Virus record (IMG/VR): IMGVR_UViG_3300012936_000191
Span: 1 to 22,725 of that record
Source of the DNA: a virus
Length of the DNA: 22,725 nucleotides
Direction: 5' to 3' (one strand)
Shown here: piece after piece, positions 1 through 9,400 of the stretch
Numbering within the stretch: position 1 is the first letter of the stretch
Layout: each line of letters begins with the position of its first letter
The notes under the pieces: model-generated
The model's database searches: none
What the model was told of the DNA's origin: nothing
What the model saw: the letters and a program-made list of their open reading frames with translations, nothing else
Program-made: the position numbers and the translations under genes

Positions 1-104
1 GCAAGTTTCTCTGCCCAGATCATATCGTCTAGTTTGACTTCCTCCTTGTTAGCAATCTTCTTACAGATGAATTCGAGGCGTAGTCTGTATTGAGTAGATA
101 GCAT
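1..104 (-). CDS. conserved small cyanophage protein, 3' part cut by window edge
   Basis: An ATG at 104 opens a frame that runs off the left edge after 34 complete codons. The N-terminus reads MLSTQYRLRLEFICKKIA, followed by an acidic/basic helical stretch ending at ...DDMIWAEKL. From memory, small cyanomyovirus proteins with this start (STQYRL...ICxxIA...WAEKL) are common, but no function is known. It begins 2 nt after the stop of the 64-aa gene upstream and has no clear Shine-Dalgarno, so translational coupling is likely. The missing C-terminus means full length cannot be judged. Confidence 0.6.
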   Translation of the reverse strand, partial: MLSTQYRLRLEFICKKIANKEEVKLDDMIWAEKL

Positions 105-106
105 AC

Positions 107-301
107 TTAGTCACGTAGTTTTAGTTCTAGATCTTCGAGGCGATGATATTCTGCATGCGCTCGCTCTTGGCGATCACACACAATATCAAGAATATCATTC
201 ATAATGATATCGTTATCCACGTAGTCGTCAAGGTACTGATCTACTGCTTCTTTCAGATATCTATACCTATGCCATTCCTGTGAGTAGGGTTTGTAGTTCA
301 T
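107..301 (-). CDS. small acidic helical protein, unknown function
   Basis: This 64-aa protein starts MNYKPYSQEWHRYRYL and continues as a highly charged helix (DDYVDNDIIMNDILDIV, then ERAHAEYHRLEDLELKLRD). No cysteine pair, signal peptide or membrane segment is visible. A T4-like late promoter (CTAAATAA, 321-328) lies about 20 nt upstream of the ATG, which suggests late expression and first position in a unit with the next gene. The terminator of the upstream outer-membrane gene (341-360) separates the two transcripts. I do not recognise a characterised family. Confidence 0.65.
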   Translation of the reverse strand: MNYKPYSQEWHRYRYLKEAVDQYLDDYVDNDIIMNDILDIVCDRQERAHAEYHRLEDLELKLRD

Positions 302-321
302 GATAAAAGATCATTCAATAT

Positions 322-328
322 TATTTAG
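322..328 (-). promoter_or_regulatory. T4-like late promoter candidate
   Basis: On the minus strand this reads CTAAATA within CTCTAAATAATATTG, 20 nt upstream of the ATG at 301. T4-type late promoters use a single TATAAATA-like -10 element read by gp55 with co-activator gp33, and gp33 is encoded in this window. The placement downstream of a terminator supports a new transcription start. Confidence 0.55.
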
Positions 329-340
329 AGACATAAAAAA

Positions 341-360
341 AGGGCACCCGAAGGTGCCCT
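341..360 (-). terminator. Rho-independent terminator of the outer-membrane protein gene
   Basis: A perfect 8-bp GC-rich stem (AGGGCACC/GGTGCCCT) closes a CGAA tetraloop (TTCG on the transcribed strand). Seven A residues lie to its left, so the minus-strand RNA ends in a U tract. It sits 16 nt after the stop of the gene at 377-748. Confidence 0.9.
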
Positions 361-376
361 CACTAAGTCATTAGGA

Positions 377-748
377 TCAGAAGTTGTACTTCAAACCTAC
401 CTTAGCACCGTATCCACGGTCGATATCGCTATCGCCACTGCCAACGAAGGAGACTTCGCCGTATGCACCCAGTTGATCGGTAACACCAACGCCGATACCT
501 GCCTTACCAGAAGGAACAGTGTCAGACTCGCCACCATCAGGAGAGAGGAGGGTAGCGCCACCCTGCACATAGTAGGAAGCAGATCCACCGAGATCACCCT
601 CGTAGCCTACGTGGAAATCTGTCGCGGCACCAGAGTAATCTGATCCCGTCCAACCAGCATTGGTTTCGACGTTAACATAGGGACCTGCGAAAGCTGCGCC
701 TGCAGACAGAGAAAGAACAGCGGTAGCTGCGAATGCGGATTTGATCAT
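377..748 (-). CDS. outer-membrane beta-barrel-like protein with signal peptide
   Basis: This 123-aa protein begins with a classical signal peptide (MIKS then a hydrophobic Ala/Leu core ending AGAAFA, probable cleavage before G22). The mature part is Gly- and aromatic-rich with alternating hydrophobic strands (YVNVETNAGW, FHVGYEGDL, YYVQGGATL, GAYGEVSFV, GAKVGLKYNF) and ends in Phe, as BAM-assembled barrels do. About 100 mature residues would give a small barrel of perhaps 6-8 strands. It resembles short porin-like proteins found in cyanomyoviruses. It is monocistronic, with its own sigma70 promoter (821-849) and terminator (341-360), so it probably uses host polymerase early in infection. A role in altering the host surface or excluding superinfection is inference; a virion protein cannot be excluded. 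The weak AAAGG sequence before the ATG is the only ribosome-binding hint. Confidence 0.75.
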   Translation of the reverse strand: MIKSAFAATAVLSLSAGAAFAGPYVNVETNAGWTGSDYSGAATDFHVGYEGDLGGSASYYVQGGATLLSPDGGESDTVPSGKAGIGVGVTDQLGAYGEVSFVGSGDSDIDRGYGAKVGLKYNF

Positions 749-820
749 TTTAATACCTTTAGTTTACTTGTGGAATGGTTACCCACAGATGGAGAACCGA
801 CTTTTGTCGATTGCTTGAAT

Positions 821-849
821 AGTATAGCAGAAGACGCTGGATGCGTCAA
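821..849 (-). promoter_or_regulatory. sigma70-type promoter for the outer-membrane protein gene
   Basis: On the minus strand TTGACG (844-849) and TATACT (821-826) are separated by exactly 17 nt. The -10 box lies 73 nt upstream of the ATG at 748, leaving a leader of about 65 nt. Five of six positions match consensus in each box. Confidence 0.85.
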
Positions 850-965
850 GTGGGTCGTGCAAGTAATTGCGGCAGTTCCCTGATTTGCTACAAGGATAAT
901 TTATCAGGGTTAGGTCCGAAAAACAACCCCCCTTGTGCCAGTTTATGATACGGATATCCGATGAA
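850..965. other. 116-nt intergenic segment with inverted repeats, no gene
   Basis: Between the spike-like gene (stop at 966) and the sigma70 promoter I see no ORF. It holds a 7-bp inverted repeat CCCTGAT/ATCAGGG (878-884 and 903-909, 18-nt loop) and a 10-bp palindrome CGGATATCCG (951-960). A run of six C residues (minus-strand G) lies near 930. Neither repeat has a U tract, so a standard terminator is not supported. Confidence 0.4.
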
Positions 966-1898
966 TCAGTTAAGTAAAATTAATGCACCCTTGATGTTGA
1001 CCACACCACCAGCACTGATGTTCGCGATACCGCCTGCTGTGACTGTATAGTTGAGACCTGCTGTGCTTGTGATGAAGTCTGCTGAGTCATACTTCTGTCC
1101 ACCAATAGCAGTCTTGACAGAATATGCTGCATCTCTTGCTTTGATCAATGGTGGTACGCCTGGTCCACCAGCAACAATGTGCTGCTCTACACCACCAATC
1201 CATTGCTTGTAATCACCTAAGATGCTCCAGTTGATATGACCTGGCGAAACAATGTTCTGTGATCCTCTAGGGTCAAACTGAACAGAGGTCTCTTCACTAA
1301 CACCAAATGTCATCTTCTGACCTAAGATAGTCTCCTTATCTTGGTTAGTTACCTTCTCTACTGTACCAGCATTCATGATGATAGCACCACCACCTTGTGA
1401 TCCAGATTGAATATTGACTTGTGTCTTACCAATCAACAGTAGTTCTTCTGATGCTTCGATGACAATCTTCTGTGCTCTGATGAATCTGCTAGATCCAACA
1501 CTCTGCTCAACATAGTCACCATAGCATACCATGTTCAATGCTTGCTTCTCTTTGTCATCACCCTTATTGAACTCTAGGTTTGCTCTCTGGTGATGCTTCG
1601 CTTGGTAACCCCAAGTTTTGACACATAGTTTACCGCTGCCAGGACCCTTCTCAGGGTTCCTCTGACCTGTGATCAGTCTGATACACCCCAAACTGTCTTG
1701 AACGATTGCGCTGTCTTCTGGACCGTCTATACGCAACGCACCAGACTGACCATCAGGCAGCAGTCTCTCATAGATCTCTGATCTAGTGAGAGTACCCTTA
1801 TACCACGTCCTAAATCTAGGATTATCCGACAGTTGTTGCTCCTCATTAGGAGTTGTCGGTTTGGCAATAGAAGTTGGATATTGTGATGCTGGTTTCAT
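966..1898 (-). CDS. virion structural protein, probable beta-rich baseplate spike component
   Basis: The protein is 310 aa from the ATG at 1898, which overlaps the TAA of the gp5-type gene (TAATG); a TTG 9 nt further upstream is less likely. The N-terminal third is hydrophilic and holds WYKGTLTRSEIYERLLPDG and the segment ALRIDGPEDSAIVQDSLGCI. The middle has VIEASEELLLIGKTQVNIQSG. The C-terminus is a run of short Gly/Val/Ile strands (YTVTAGGIANISAGG then VVNIKGALILLN), like the beta-helical ends of central spikes such as gp5C or VgrG. Its position directly after gp5 supports a hub or spike role. I see no enzymatic motif. The exact T4 counterpart is uncertain. Confidence 0.6.
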   Translation of the reverse strand: MKPASQYPTSIAKPTTPNEEQQLSDNPRFRTWYKGTLTRSEIYERLLPDGQSGALRIDGPEDSAIVQDSLGCIRLITGQRNPEKGPGSGKLCVKTWGYQAKHHQRANLEFNKGDDKEKQALNMVCYGDYVEQSVGSSRFIRAQKIVIEASEELLLIGKTQVNIQSGSQGGGAIIMNAGTVEKVTNQDKETILGQKMTFGVSEETSVQFDPRGSQNIVSPGHINWSILGDYKQWIGGVEQHIVAGGPGVPPLIKARDAAYSVKTAIGGQKYDSADFITSTAGLNYTVTAGGIANISAGGVVNIKGALILLN

Positions 1899-4816
1899 TA
1901 TGGGCAATCAACGTAACGTCCAGTTCCAATCTTGGTAGAACCAATGCTGGATAGTGCTGCAGTATCTAGACATGCTAGAGATGGTAATAGTTTAGCACCA
2001 TAACCTCCACCACCTACAATAATAATCTCTGGGAATTTCTCATAGGTAGTTGTTTTGTCGAGTGGTCTTGCACCAATGACAAATCCAGTCTCTGGATCGA
2101 TGATTGCTTCTGCAGCATCTTTAATACCATCAACATAAATGGTTGGTTTTGATGTATATCCAGCGCCTGGTCTCAATACTGTGTAACTATCAATAATACA
2201 TCTCTTGTTATTATCTCTCTGTAAGTTCTTCTTATATCCATACCCAGAAGATTTGATTCTGATCTCAGTCAAGAATCCATCTTGATCAAGGAGAGCAGTT
2301 CCTGTTGCACCAATACCTTCACCAACAATGAAGACATATGGTGGTTCTGCCCATGGTGAGCCAGGATTAGATACAGGGATGTCAATGATACCACCATTGT
2401 CATCAGTGATAATATCTGGTGTCTCAACAGTTGGTGGAACAAATGGAGCGATTACTGTAGAAGGATCATCACCAACACCTACATCAAAGTCATCTTCATC
2501 TGCTTCAGTAGTGATGACAACATCAACAAAAGCACCAGTTCCATTCACAGTGAACCTCAAGACTTCTGCATCTTCCACAACTCCATCTTCTTCTATACCG
2601 ACAGTTGCGGATCCTTGGTTATTATTGATAACACAACTACCAGTTGTTAATCCACCAATAATATCATCAGCAGTGATACCATTACCAGTCAATGTATAGT
2701 ATAATCTGGTTCCATTATCGATATTTCTAGTGAAGATAGTATATTTGATGAACTCACCTTCTGGACATGTTGCTCTGTCAGCAGTGACACTGACCTGAGG
2801 ATCTAGTCCAAGACCAGTGTTATCATCGATGTTATCATCATTTTCATCTACTGGTGGAACTTCATCATCTCCAATAGTAATGAGATCTGTCTCTTCTGGA
2901 AGAATTGGTGGGAATGTCTCTTCTAGATCACTGATTGGATTTCTAGTTGGTCCTCTATATGGATCTCTAGCTTCATTGATTATCTTCTCAGTGATAGTAA
3001 CCGTGCCAATATTCTTCTTGAATCTAAGTTGAACGTCACTACCTTCCATTGGTGTGTTCTTTCTAATCAGAACCTTGAAGTCTTCATCTTGCTCACGCTG
3101 AATTGATGTGATAGTTCTGATTTGAATATCTTTAAATGTTTCGCCTGGTGCAAATCCTATGATATCATTGAGAGGAATGTAGTCTAGGTTCTCTTCAGCA
3201 GTTCCTCTATACTTTAAAGTCTTGACTGTGACTGATGATGCGATCTCAGTAAATCCATTACGAGTAACCCTGAGACGTGCAATGTCTCCTTCATTTACAG
3301 TGACATCATCAATGTCATATACAATTATCTTATCTTGTGTAACACCTTTGTTCTCGCCAGGTTCTGGTTTCTTAGGATCTGGAATAGTACCAGTGTATGA
3401 TCCAAACTTAGGCACACCACCAGTAAATCCTACGGTAGTGAATTTCAGATTCTTGCCCTTGAATGCATCACCACAAACATACTGAGTGTAATCAGCACCA
3501 GTTGCTGGGAATAAGTTATCAATACTATCTAATAGATCATCTAGGAAGTCACCCTCTTCTTTAGGTGTTTCTCCTCCGTTAGTACAGACCTGTTTAATTT
3601 CACTACATGATCTGTCTGGTCCAGAGCAAGTAATGCCTAGAAGATTTAGAACTTGATTAATTGCTCCACCAAGGATATCTAGAGGTGCTGCGATTGCTCC
3701 TAGGATAGATTGTAGTGGACCTAGAACAGCGTTAAGCAAATCATTCATCAATGAATTGATCTTAGACATGATGCCGTTAACTAGTGCATCAACCTGACAT
3801 GCAACAGACTGATAGATCTGTTGGATTAGACTCATTAGAACGTTAGTTAACCATGCCTCTAGACGATCACCAAGATCAGCAATAGAACAACCGAGTTGTT
3901 TCAGCATGTTATTGAAGAACTCAGTAACAGGTGTCAATGCATTACCAGTTTCTGAAGGGTGTAGTAATGCTTTGATGAGATCCTTTACTGCATTAGTAAT
4001 CTTCTCAATAACAAATCCTTTTACTCTAGCAACAAACTCATTCACGACAGTCATTGCTTTATTAACATAACCTCTTGCCATGTTAATACCGTCCATCAGA
4101 CCACCACTCTGAGAGTTCACAAGGTAAGTTCCAACGTTACCACCATTACTTTGTACCGCAGCAAGAAACTCTCCCATGATGTTTGTCATCTGAGACATCA
4201 TATCTTCTTCGTCACATTTTTCTGCCTTGCCTTGGCACCAATCCTCTGCTTGTGGAGAATCGTTCTTTAATGGTGCAATCTTTGCTGCTGGAACTGTTAC
4301 CCTAGGGTTGTCGTCTCCATCTTTTGTACCGTCAGACAGTCCACCAGTAGAAGTATTCTTCTCTGTTCCTTTTTGTTTTGGTGGACCATCTTTCTGTGCA
4401 TTAAGTTGTCCTACTGCAGTAACAAATGGTTTTGTTTCAGGTGTTCTTTCTACAAATACCTTTGTTGCGCCAGGAGTTTGTCCAATAGAACCCATGATAA
4501 TGGGTTTTTGTTTCTCCGTATCAAGGTAGAAACCCATCACCCAACAACCAATTTCTAGTTGTGGGTGTGCTCCTCCACCATTACCAGGAATGAATGGTAC
4601 AGTAACAGGCATCATCACACTTGCCCATGGCAAGTCATCGGTCCCAAGGATCTCTGGATCGCCAGGATGATCCCCAACAATCCTTACCTTGAACCTGTAA
4701 CCGCCTTTGTTGTTTTTCTCATCAGCAGCGGTTCCTTCAATTTGACCAACCCACCATCGGAAACCATCTTGTCCAATGCGCTGAGTTGGTATCAAGTTAG
4801 ATAATACCTGATCCAT
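1898..4816 (-). CDS. gp5: gp5-type baseplate hub OB-fold protein, very long, no lysozyme domain
   Basis: I chose the ATG at 4816 (972 aa); an in-frame TTG at 4825 is possible and both overlap or adjoin the previous stop. Residues about 15-130 match the gp5 OB-fold (FRWWVGQIEG, YRFKVRIVGDHP, LPWASVMMPVTVPF, IGCWVMGFYLD, KPIIMGSIG), the platform joining the gp27 trimer to the spike. A linker follows, then a helical region (about 200-420). A Calx-beta-like domain lies near 490-606 (DVTVNEGDIARLRVTRNG, GTAEENLDYIPL, EDEDFKVLI style). A second related one lies near 670-770 (CPEGEFIKYTIFTRN, EDAEVLRFTVNG). The C-terminus is beta-rich (YVFIVGEGIGATGTA, SSGYGYKKN). T4 gp5 is about 575 aa with a central lysozyme. 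No E-D-T lysozyme signature is visible here; it occurs instead in the 1035-aa protein. The Calx-beta regions may bind calcium or host surface, which is inference. Confidence 0.75.
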   Translation of the reverse strand: MDQVLSNLIPTQRIGQDGFRWWVGQIEGTAADEKNNKGGYRFKVRIVGDHPGDPEILGTDDLPWASVMMPVTVPFIPGNGGGAHPQLEIGCWVMGFYLDTEKQKPIIMGSIGQTPGATKVFVERTPETKPFVTAVGQLNAQKDGPPKQKGTEKNTSTGGLSDGTKDGDDNPRVTVPAAKIAPLKNDSPQAEDWCQGKAEKCDEEDMMSQMTNIMGEFLAAVQSNGGNVGTYLVNSQSGGLMDGINMARGYVNKAMTVVNEFVARVKGFVIEKITNAVKDLIKALLHPSETGNALTPVTEFFNNMLKQLGCSIADLGDRLEAWLTNVLMSLIQQIYQSVACQVDALVNGIMSKINSLMNDLLNAVLGPLQSILGAIAAPLDILGGAINQVLNLLGITCSGPDRSCSEIKQVCTNGGETPKEEGDFLDDLLDSIDNLFPATGADYTQYVCGDAFKGKNLKFTTVGFTGGVPKFGSYTGTIPDPKKPEPGENKGVTQDKIIVYDIDDVTVNEGDIARLRVTRNGFTEIASSVTVKTLKYRGTAEENLDYIPLNDIIGFAPGETFKDIQIRTITSIQREQDEDFKVLIRKNTPMEGSDVQLRFKKNIGTVTITEKIINEARDPYRGPTRNPISDLEETFPPILPEETDLITIGDDEVPPVDENDDNIDDNTGLGLDPQVSVTADRATCPEGEFIKYTIFTRNIDNGTRLYYTLTGNGITADDIIGGLTTGSCVINNNQGSATVGIEEDGVVEDAEVLRFTVNGTGAFVDVVITTEADEDDFDVGVGDDPSTVIAPFVPPTVETPDIITDDNGGIIDIPVSNPGSPWAEPPYVFIVGEGIGATGTALLDQDGFLTEIRIKSSGYGYKKNLQRDNNKRCIIDSYTVLRPGAGYTSKPTIYVDGIKDAAEAIIDPETGFVIGARPLDKTTTYEKFPEIIIVGGGGYGAKLLPSLACLDTAALSSIGSTKIGTGRYVDCP

Positions 4817-4821
4817 ATCAA

Positions 4822-5049
4822 TCAATCATCGTAGACTAAACACTCAGGTTCAGATGGGTTTTGGTCGCAATAGAGTTCGAGTGCGGTAGGATCGTGATGA
4901 TCACCTTCCTCAATCTCTTTTTTATGGTGCTCAACATACTCCTCTAGATCATGCAGTTCCCCCTCAATGTGACGACGCTGCTGTGGAGAAGTCATAGGAT
5001 TCTGTAGAATTTCCTTATCCTTCTCAATATGCTTTTCGATGCTTTCCAT
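4822..5049 (-). CDS. small charged helical protein between hub genes
   Basis: This 75-aa protein is dominated by a Glu/Lys/His helix (MESIEKHIEKDKEIL, GELHDLEEYVEHHKKEIEEG) and ends with CDQNPSEPECLVYDD, containing two cysteines six residues apart. This tail resembles endings I associate with other small cyanophage proteins, but no function is known. A good ribosome-binding site (GGAGG about 10 nt upstream) and a late-promoter candidate merged with the upstream stop (5071-5078) precede it. It may assist baseplate assembly by position only. Confidence 0.65.
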   Translation of the reverse strand: MESIEKHIEKDKEILQNPMTSPQQRRHIEGELHDLEEYVEHHKKEIEEGDHHDPTALELYCDQNPSEPECLVYDD

Positions 5050-5070
5050 AGGATAATTACCTCCGTGTTT

Positions 5071-6453
5071 TTATTTAGTACCGTGATTTGAATCTAGATC
5101 ACCATAGGAATCTCTCATAAGTCTAAGTGTAGTAACGAATCTACCATTAGTTGACTCGGTTGAGTTGTAAGTATGAGTAACCTCATCAACCAAATAGACT
5201 CCACTACTCTCTAAATCATATGGTTCATCCTTAGCCTGTACTGTTGGTGCTTTGTTGACTAGTTTAATGTCAATTTTGTCACCTGCACAAATTCCTGAAT
5301 TGCCAGGAATTACGACCTCAGCTAACTGATTCTTGAGTAGTTCATATCTCATGAGGGATTGGGCAGCATAGTGTTTGTGAAAATCACAGAACTCACTGGG
5401 ACTTTCTGCTCCGTCTTCCTCATCGTATGAAGCAATATCAGGATCGTTATACCAAGACTCGTGGTCTAGTATACTCGAAATTAACCTAGTTGGGTAGTCA
5501 GACACCTTTTTGTCAGCATCTGCTGTTTTGATGATGGATGGTTTATTTTGAGATCCAAGGTGAGACATACTGTCGTATGCATCTTCCAAACTATAACTGA
5601 ATTCATGGTATTGTCCAGTCGAATGATTGAAAAATATCATTAAGGAAGAATACTTGCCTTTTCTCATCGATTGCATAACATCCACTTCAGATCTAAACAA
5701 TGCTTGAGAAATAGTGAATCTATCATCTGCACCATCTGACTGATTCGCTGGTTTTTCTACATATGGACCCCAAGTATCATTACTATTGTTACTTAATAGT
5801 TTATCTACAGAGAAAAAGTTATATCCTCTCTTAGTTTCATAGAAAAAGAATCCAGCACTACCAGTAACCTTTTGTTTTTCGTTCTTAGATTTGTTTTTGC
5901 TGGTAGATTTCCCTCCTTTAGCAATAGACTTGATTGAAATGCTAGAAGCAATATCAAATGGTCTCCTATTGGTAGGAAGCATTTTAATTTTGAATTCTGT
6001 TGATTCTGAAAATAATTCTTTCTTAGTTCCCAATTCTGTTAATACTTCATTGATAATAGCATCTCCAGTTCCTTCTAGAGGTTTTATCAATCTTACATAT
6101 TCATTATTAAGTGCTTCTTCAGAAATCAAACCCAAAGTATATGATTGCATCTGATTCTTGGCATAACGATTGCCAATCTTCCATACCAATAGATCGTATA
6201 TAACTGGATCATCTTGAGTGCTAGTTTCAACAATGATTCTAACAGTCTCTCCACCTTGAATAGGCAGATTGTTTAATAATCCAGCACTATCAGCAATAGT
6301 AAGTGTACCAGCAACGAATGGACTCGTTACACTCTCAACATATGAGAATGTATTGACCATTTGTTTGATCTCATATGCATCTTTACTACCAATAGCAGTA
6401 ATAGAGACACTTTTCAGAGAAAAATCAGTAATATTTTGGAATTCTTTCGTCAT
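5071..6453 (-). CDS. gp27-like baseplate hub protein
   Basis: This 460-aa protein begins MTKEFQNITDFSLKSVSITA and continues with beta-strand-rich sequence (YVESVTSPFVAGTLTIADSAG, ETVRIIVETS, YTLGLISEEALNNEYVRLIKPLEG). That pattern is typical of the tube-like domains of T4 gp27 and related hub proteins (T4 gp27 is about 391 aa). The C-terminus holds VVIPGNSGICAGDKIDIKLV and GVYLVDEVTHTYNST, the repeating tube-hub fold. It lies between the tape-measure-like gene and gp5, with gp26 and the gp51-like gene upstream, matching the T4 hub gene group (26-51-27...). A Lys/Ser-rich insertion near residue 180-195 may be a flexible loop. Assignment rests on fold-type patterns and position, not clear identity. 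Confidence 0.65.
   Translation of the reverse strand: MTKEFQNITDFSLKSVSITAIGSKDAYEIKQMVNTFSYVESVTSPFVAGTLTIADSAGLLNNLPIQGGETVRIIVETSTQDDPVIYDLLVWKIGNRYAKNQMQSYTLGLISEEALNNEYVRLIKPLEGTGDAIINEVLTELGTKKELFSESTEFKIKMLPTNRRPFDIASSISIKSIAKGGKSTSKNKSKNEKQKVTGSAGFFFYETKRGYNFFSVDKLLSNNSNDTWGPYVEKPANQSDGADDRFTISQALFRSEVDVMQSMRKGKYSSLMIFFNHSTGQYHEFSYSLEDAYDSMSHLGSQNKPSIIKTADADKKVSDYPTRLISSILDHESWYNDPDIASYDEEDGAESPSEFCDFHKHYAAQSLMRYELLKNQLAEVVIPGNSGICAGDKIDIKLVNKAPTVQAKDEPYDLESSGVYLVDEVTHTYNSTESTNGRFVTTLRLMRDSYGDLDSNHGTK
5072..5078 (-). promoter_or_regulatory. T4-like late promoter candidate overlapping an upstream stop codon
   Basis: The minus strand reads ACTAAATAA: the last codons Thr-Lys-stop of the gp27-like gene form CTAAATAA. 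The element lies 22 nt upstream of the ATG at 5049 with GGAGG in between. Confidence 0.45.
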
Positions 6454-6454
6454 C

Positions 6455-9400
6455 TTAACTTAGAGTCCTAATTTTCAAGTCTTGGAATATGGATGTTCCA
6501 GTGCCATCCATACTAATGCCAGCAGTGACACCGTTAGGATTAACACCCTGTTGCTGGTTACCACCAGTACCATAATAGTTATTGACGATTGTAGGAGCGG
6601 CAGAACCAAGAGTGGGTTGCATAGCAATCTGTGCAGAAGTTGCCATTAAAGGAGTTGCTGTTGCTGGTGATGCTGGTTGTGCAGATACTGCTGGAGGACT
6701 AATCATGTCTGCCATACCAGTCATACCAGCAGCTCTAAACATCTGTGCTTTTTGAGCAGCTGACATAGGAGATCCTGCCGTCGATGCATTCTGTGTCAGT
6801 GGACCGCCACCACCAGCATCTGGTTCTGCAGCAATATGAGCAGCAGCACTTTGATTGGCACCAGCTTGTGAATCTGGAGTCAAATGTCCAACCCAAGTAT
6901 GTCCACTGCCAGGAAGCATACCAGTTCTTCCTGCATTTCCTGCATTTCTAACGTCTGTTAGTGGGAATGGAACTGGTGTTCCCTTAGGAACAAAGATATC
7001 AACAGATCTTCCATCACCACTGTGTGTATGCTGTGCAACTCCTCTCTCAATAATTCCCTTAATCTCACCGTCAGACATATTAGGAGTAAATGTAGTTCCA
7101 TCTGATATAGAAATATCAGTGAGACCAGAATTCAACATACTACGTACAACTGCTGCTGTATCGTTAACAACATCTCGTTTAGTTCCTGTGTTCGTTTGGA
7201 AGTGTCCATGAACATATCCAGCAGCGTTAACTAGTCTTCCAGATCCACCATCGGTCTCACCAAATGTCGCTAATCCAGTTCCTTCTGCTCTAGAACCTGC
7301 CGACGCTGACATAACCTGTGGACCAGAAGGAGCAGCTGCTAGTGAACCACCTGCCATGAAATCTTTGTCTAATCTATCAGAAGTACCACCTCTTAGGATG
7401 GACTGCTCTCTCATTCTTCTTCCCTTCAGATCACCATTATTATCGCCATACAAACTATTCATTGCTTTAGCAATGTCTTCTGCACTGCCAGTTTTAGCAG
7501 CAGGCAAAATTCTATCAGGAATACTACCATAGTTGTATGCTAGGGAGGTAAGAACTGCTCTAGATCTTGGATCTAATTTACTCCACCTATCTTCACCAAG
7601 TTGATTAATTGCTCTTTGTCTATGACTTGCCACATTTGCTCTAAATCCAGCAAGTGCTTCCTCTTTGGACATTTCATCGCCCTCTTGCACTGCTCTACCG
7701 TTTATAGTCGTCTGACCATATCCAATTGTCCAAATACCTTCACTATCTTTATACGCTTTAGTTTTTAATCCCTCTTCACCAGCAATCAATGCTTCTGTGA
7801 GTTGCTGTTCATCTGCAGATGCAAACTGAGCAGCATTAGCATTACCACCCAACAGACTGTTTAATAAACCACCACCAACATTTTTAAGTAGTCCACCAAG
7901 ACCTTTGAGTGCTTCAAACATAGGTCCAAACAATATCTTCAATGCATTACCAAACATCTTGAAACCATCTTGGTTTTCAAAATATGTCTTGAGAGCAAAT
8001 GCTTGTACGTCAGCAAACTTTTTCTTTGCTTTTATTTGTGCTTCAACAAGACCTTCACCCATTTTGCCAAATACCTTGGCACCTTCTTTTCCTTCTAGTG
8101 GGAATACACCTTCTTTCTTGTGACCTTCACCCATCAAACTCAATAGAGGTTTGGTGATGATGCCACCCATAGCGAAACTACCTGTATCATTGGCACCAGT
8201 AACGGTGTCAGCAATACCACCACCAAGCATGGATCCACCAATACCACCAAGCAGTCCACCAATGATAGCGCCAGGAACTGCACCAACACCACCAAACAGA
8301 GCACCAATAGCAGCACCTGCAGCAGCACCACCTTTAGCACCAGCAATACCACCACCAACACTAGCAGCAGTACCTACACCTGCCTGTAAGTTGGTCTGAC
8401 CTGCCGATTTTCTATCACCAAACTCCATTCCAGCGAACAGGAGTGATAGAGCACCACCTTTTGGTCCAAGACCCTTAGGAAGACCCACCTTAGGAATACC
8501 ACCCTTAGGAATACCACCTTTAGGAATACCGCCGCCAGGACGTACTTTAGGAATAGTACCTTTTGGTCTAGGTGCCTTGAATCTAGTTTTAGGTCCACGG
8601 CGTCCACGACGACGACCACCACCAAAGATGTCATAGGCATCTAGTGCGGTGCCTATCATGTCAAATCCATCACCACCGCCGCCACCGCCGCCGCCTCCAC
8701 CGCCGCGCTGCTTCTGCTTTCTCTTGATTTTTTCTGGTGTTAAGAAACCAGAGAGATCACTACCTTGTTCTAAAGATTTTTCTTCTGCTCTCGCTGCAGA
8801 ACGAGACAACATTGTCTCCTGCGCTTGTATCTGCTCTTTTACTAAATTAGTATCGTTAGATGTTTGTGCTTTTGTAACATCAACCATCGCCATGATGGCT
8901 TCTGTATTTCTATTGACAGCAGCGACGATATCAGCACCGCTATCTGGTGTGATGGGTGGAGCACTTTGCTCTGGATTTCTTGATACTTTTCCTTTTTGGA
9001 ATGCAGCAATTCTTGCTTCTTTACTTAAATATTCTCCAGTATTTGCATCAACACCTTCAGTTACCGCTTTACTGAAGAAATTTGTATCATTTAGTGGTTT
9101 TGCATTAGGAGCAGAACCCATATTTGTAAAAGTTCCACCTTTTCTTGTCCTAGGACCACCCGCTACATCAGGATCTGTGGTTCCAAGGTATTTTTGCTCT
9201 TTTCTATCAATATCGGTAGCATTTCTACCAAAAATATCAGTTTTTGCCTTAGTATTAACAATACCTGCTTTCTGAGGAAGAAGTCCCTTTACAGAAGAAC
9301 CACCAAGTAGTCCACCACCTGTAGCAGTATTTTCACCAATACCATATCTACCAGCAACCTCTACACCACCTCTGCCAGATCTATACGTGGTATTTGTCTT

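Noticed and set aside
2328-4804. Several plus-strand open frames of 60-120 aa opposite the gp5-type gene
   Set aside because: Low-complexity Ser/Thr/Pro sequences complementary to the Asp/Gly-rich gp5 coding strand, with no promoter or ribosome-binding site; antisense shadows.
8484-8528. Short tandem repeats considered as a CRISPR-like or regulatory array
   Set aside because: Three adjacent 15-bp units without spacers, in frame and encoding GGIPK; a protein linker repeat.
8140-8640. Open frames on both strands across the Gly-rich part of the tape-measure gene, with repetitive Val/Leu or Pro/Ala proteins
   Set aside because: They are shadows of a repetitive GGT/GGC/CCA-rich coding region, with no ribosome-binding site or family pattern.
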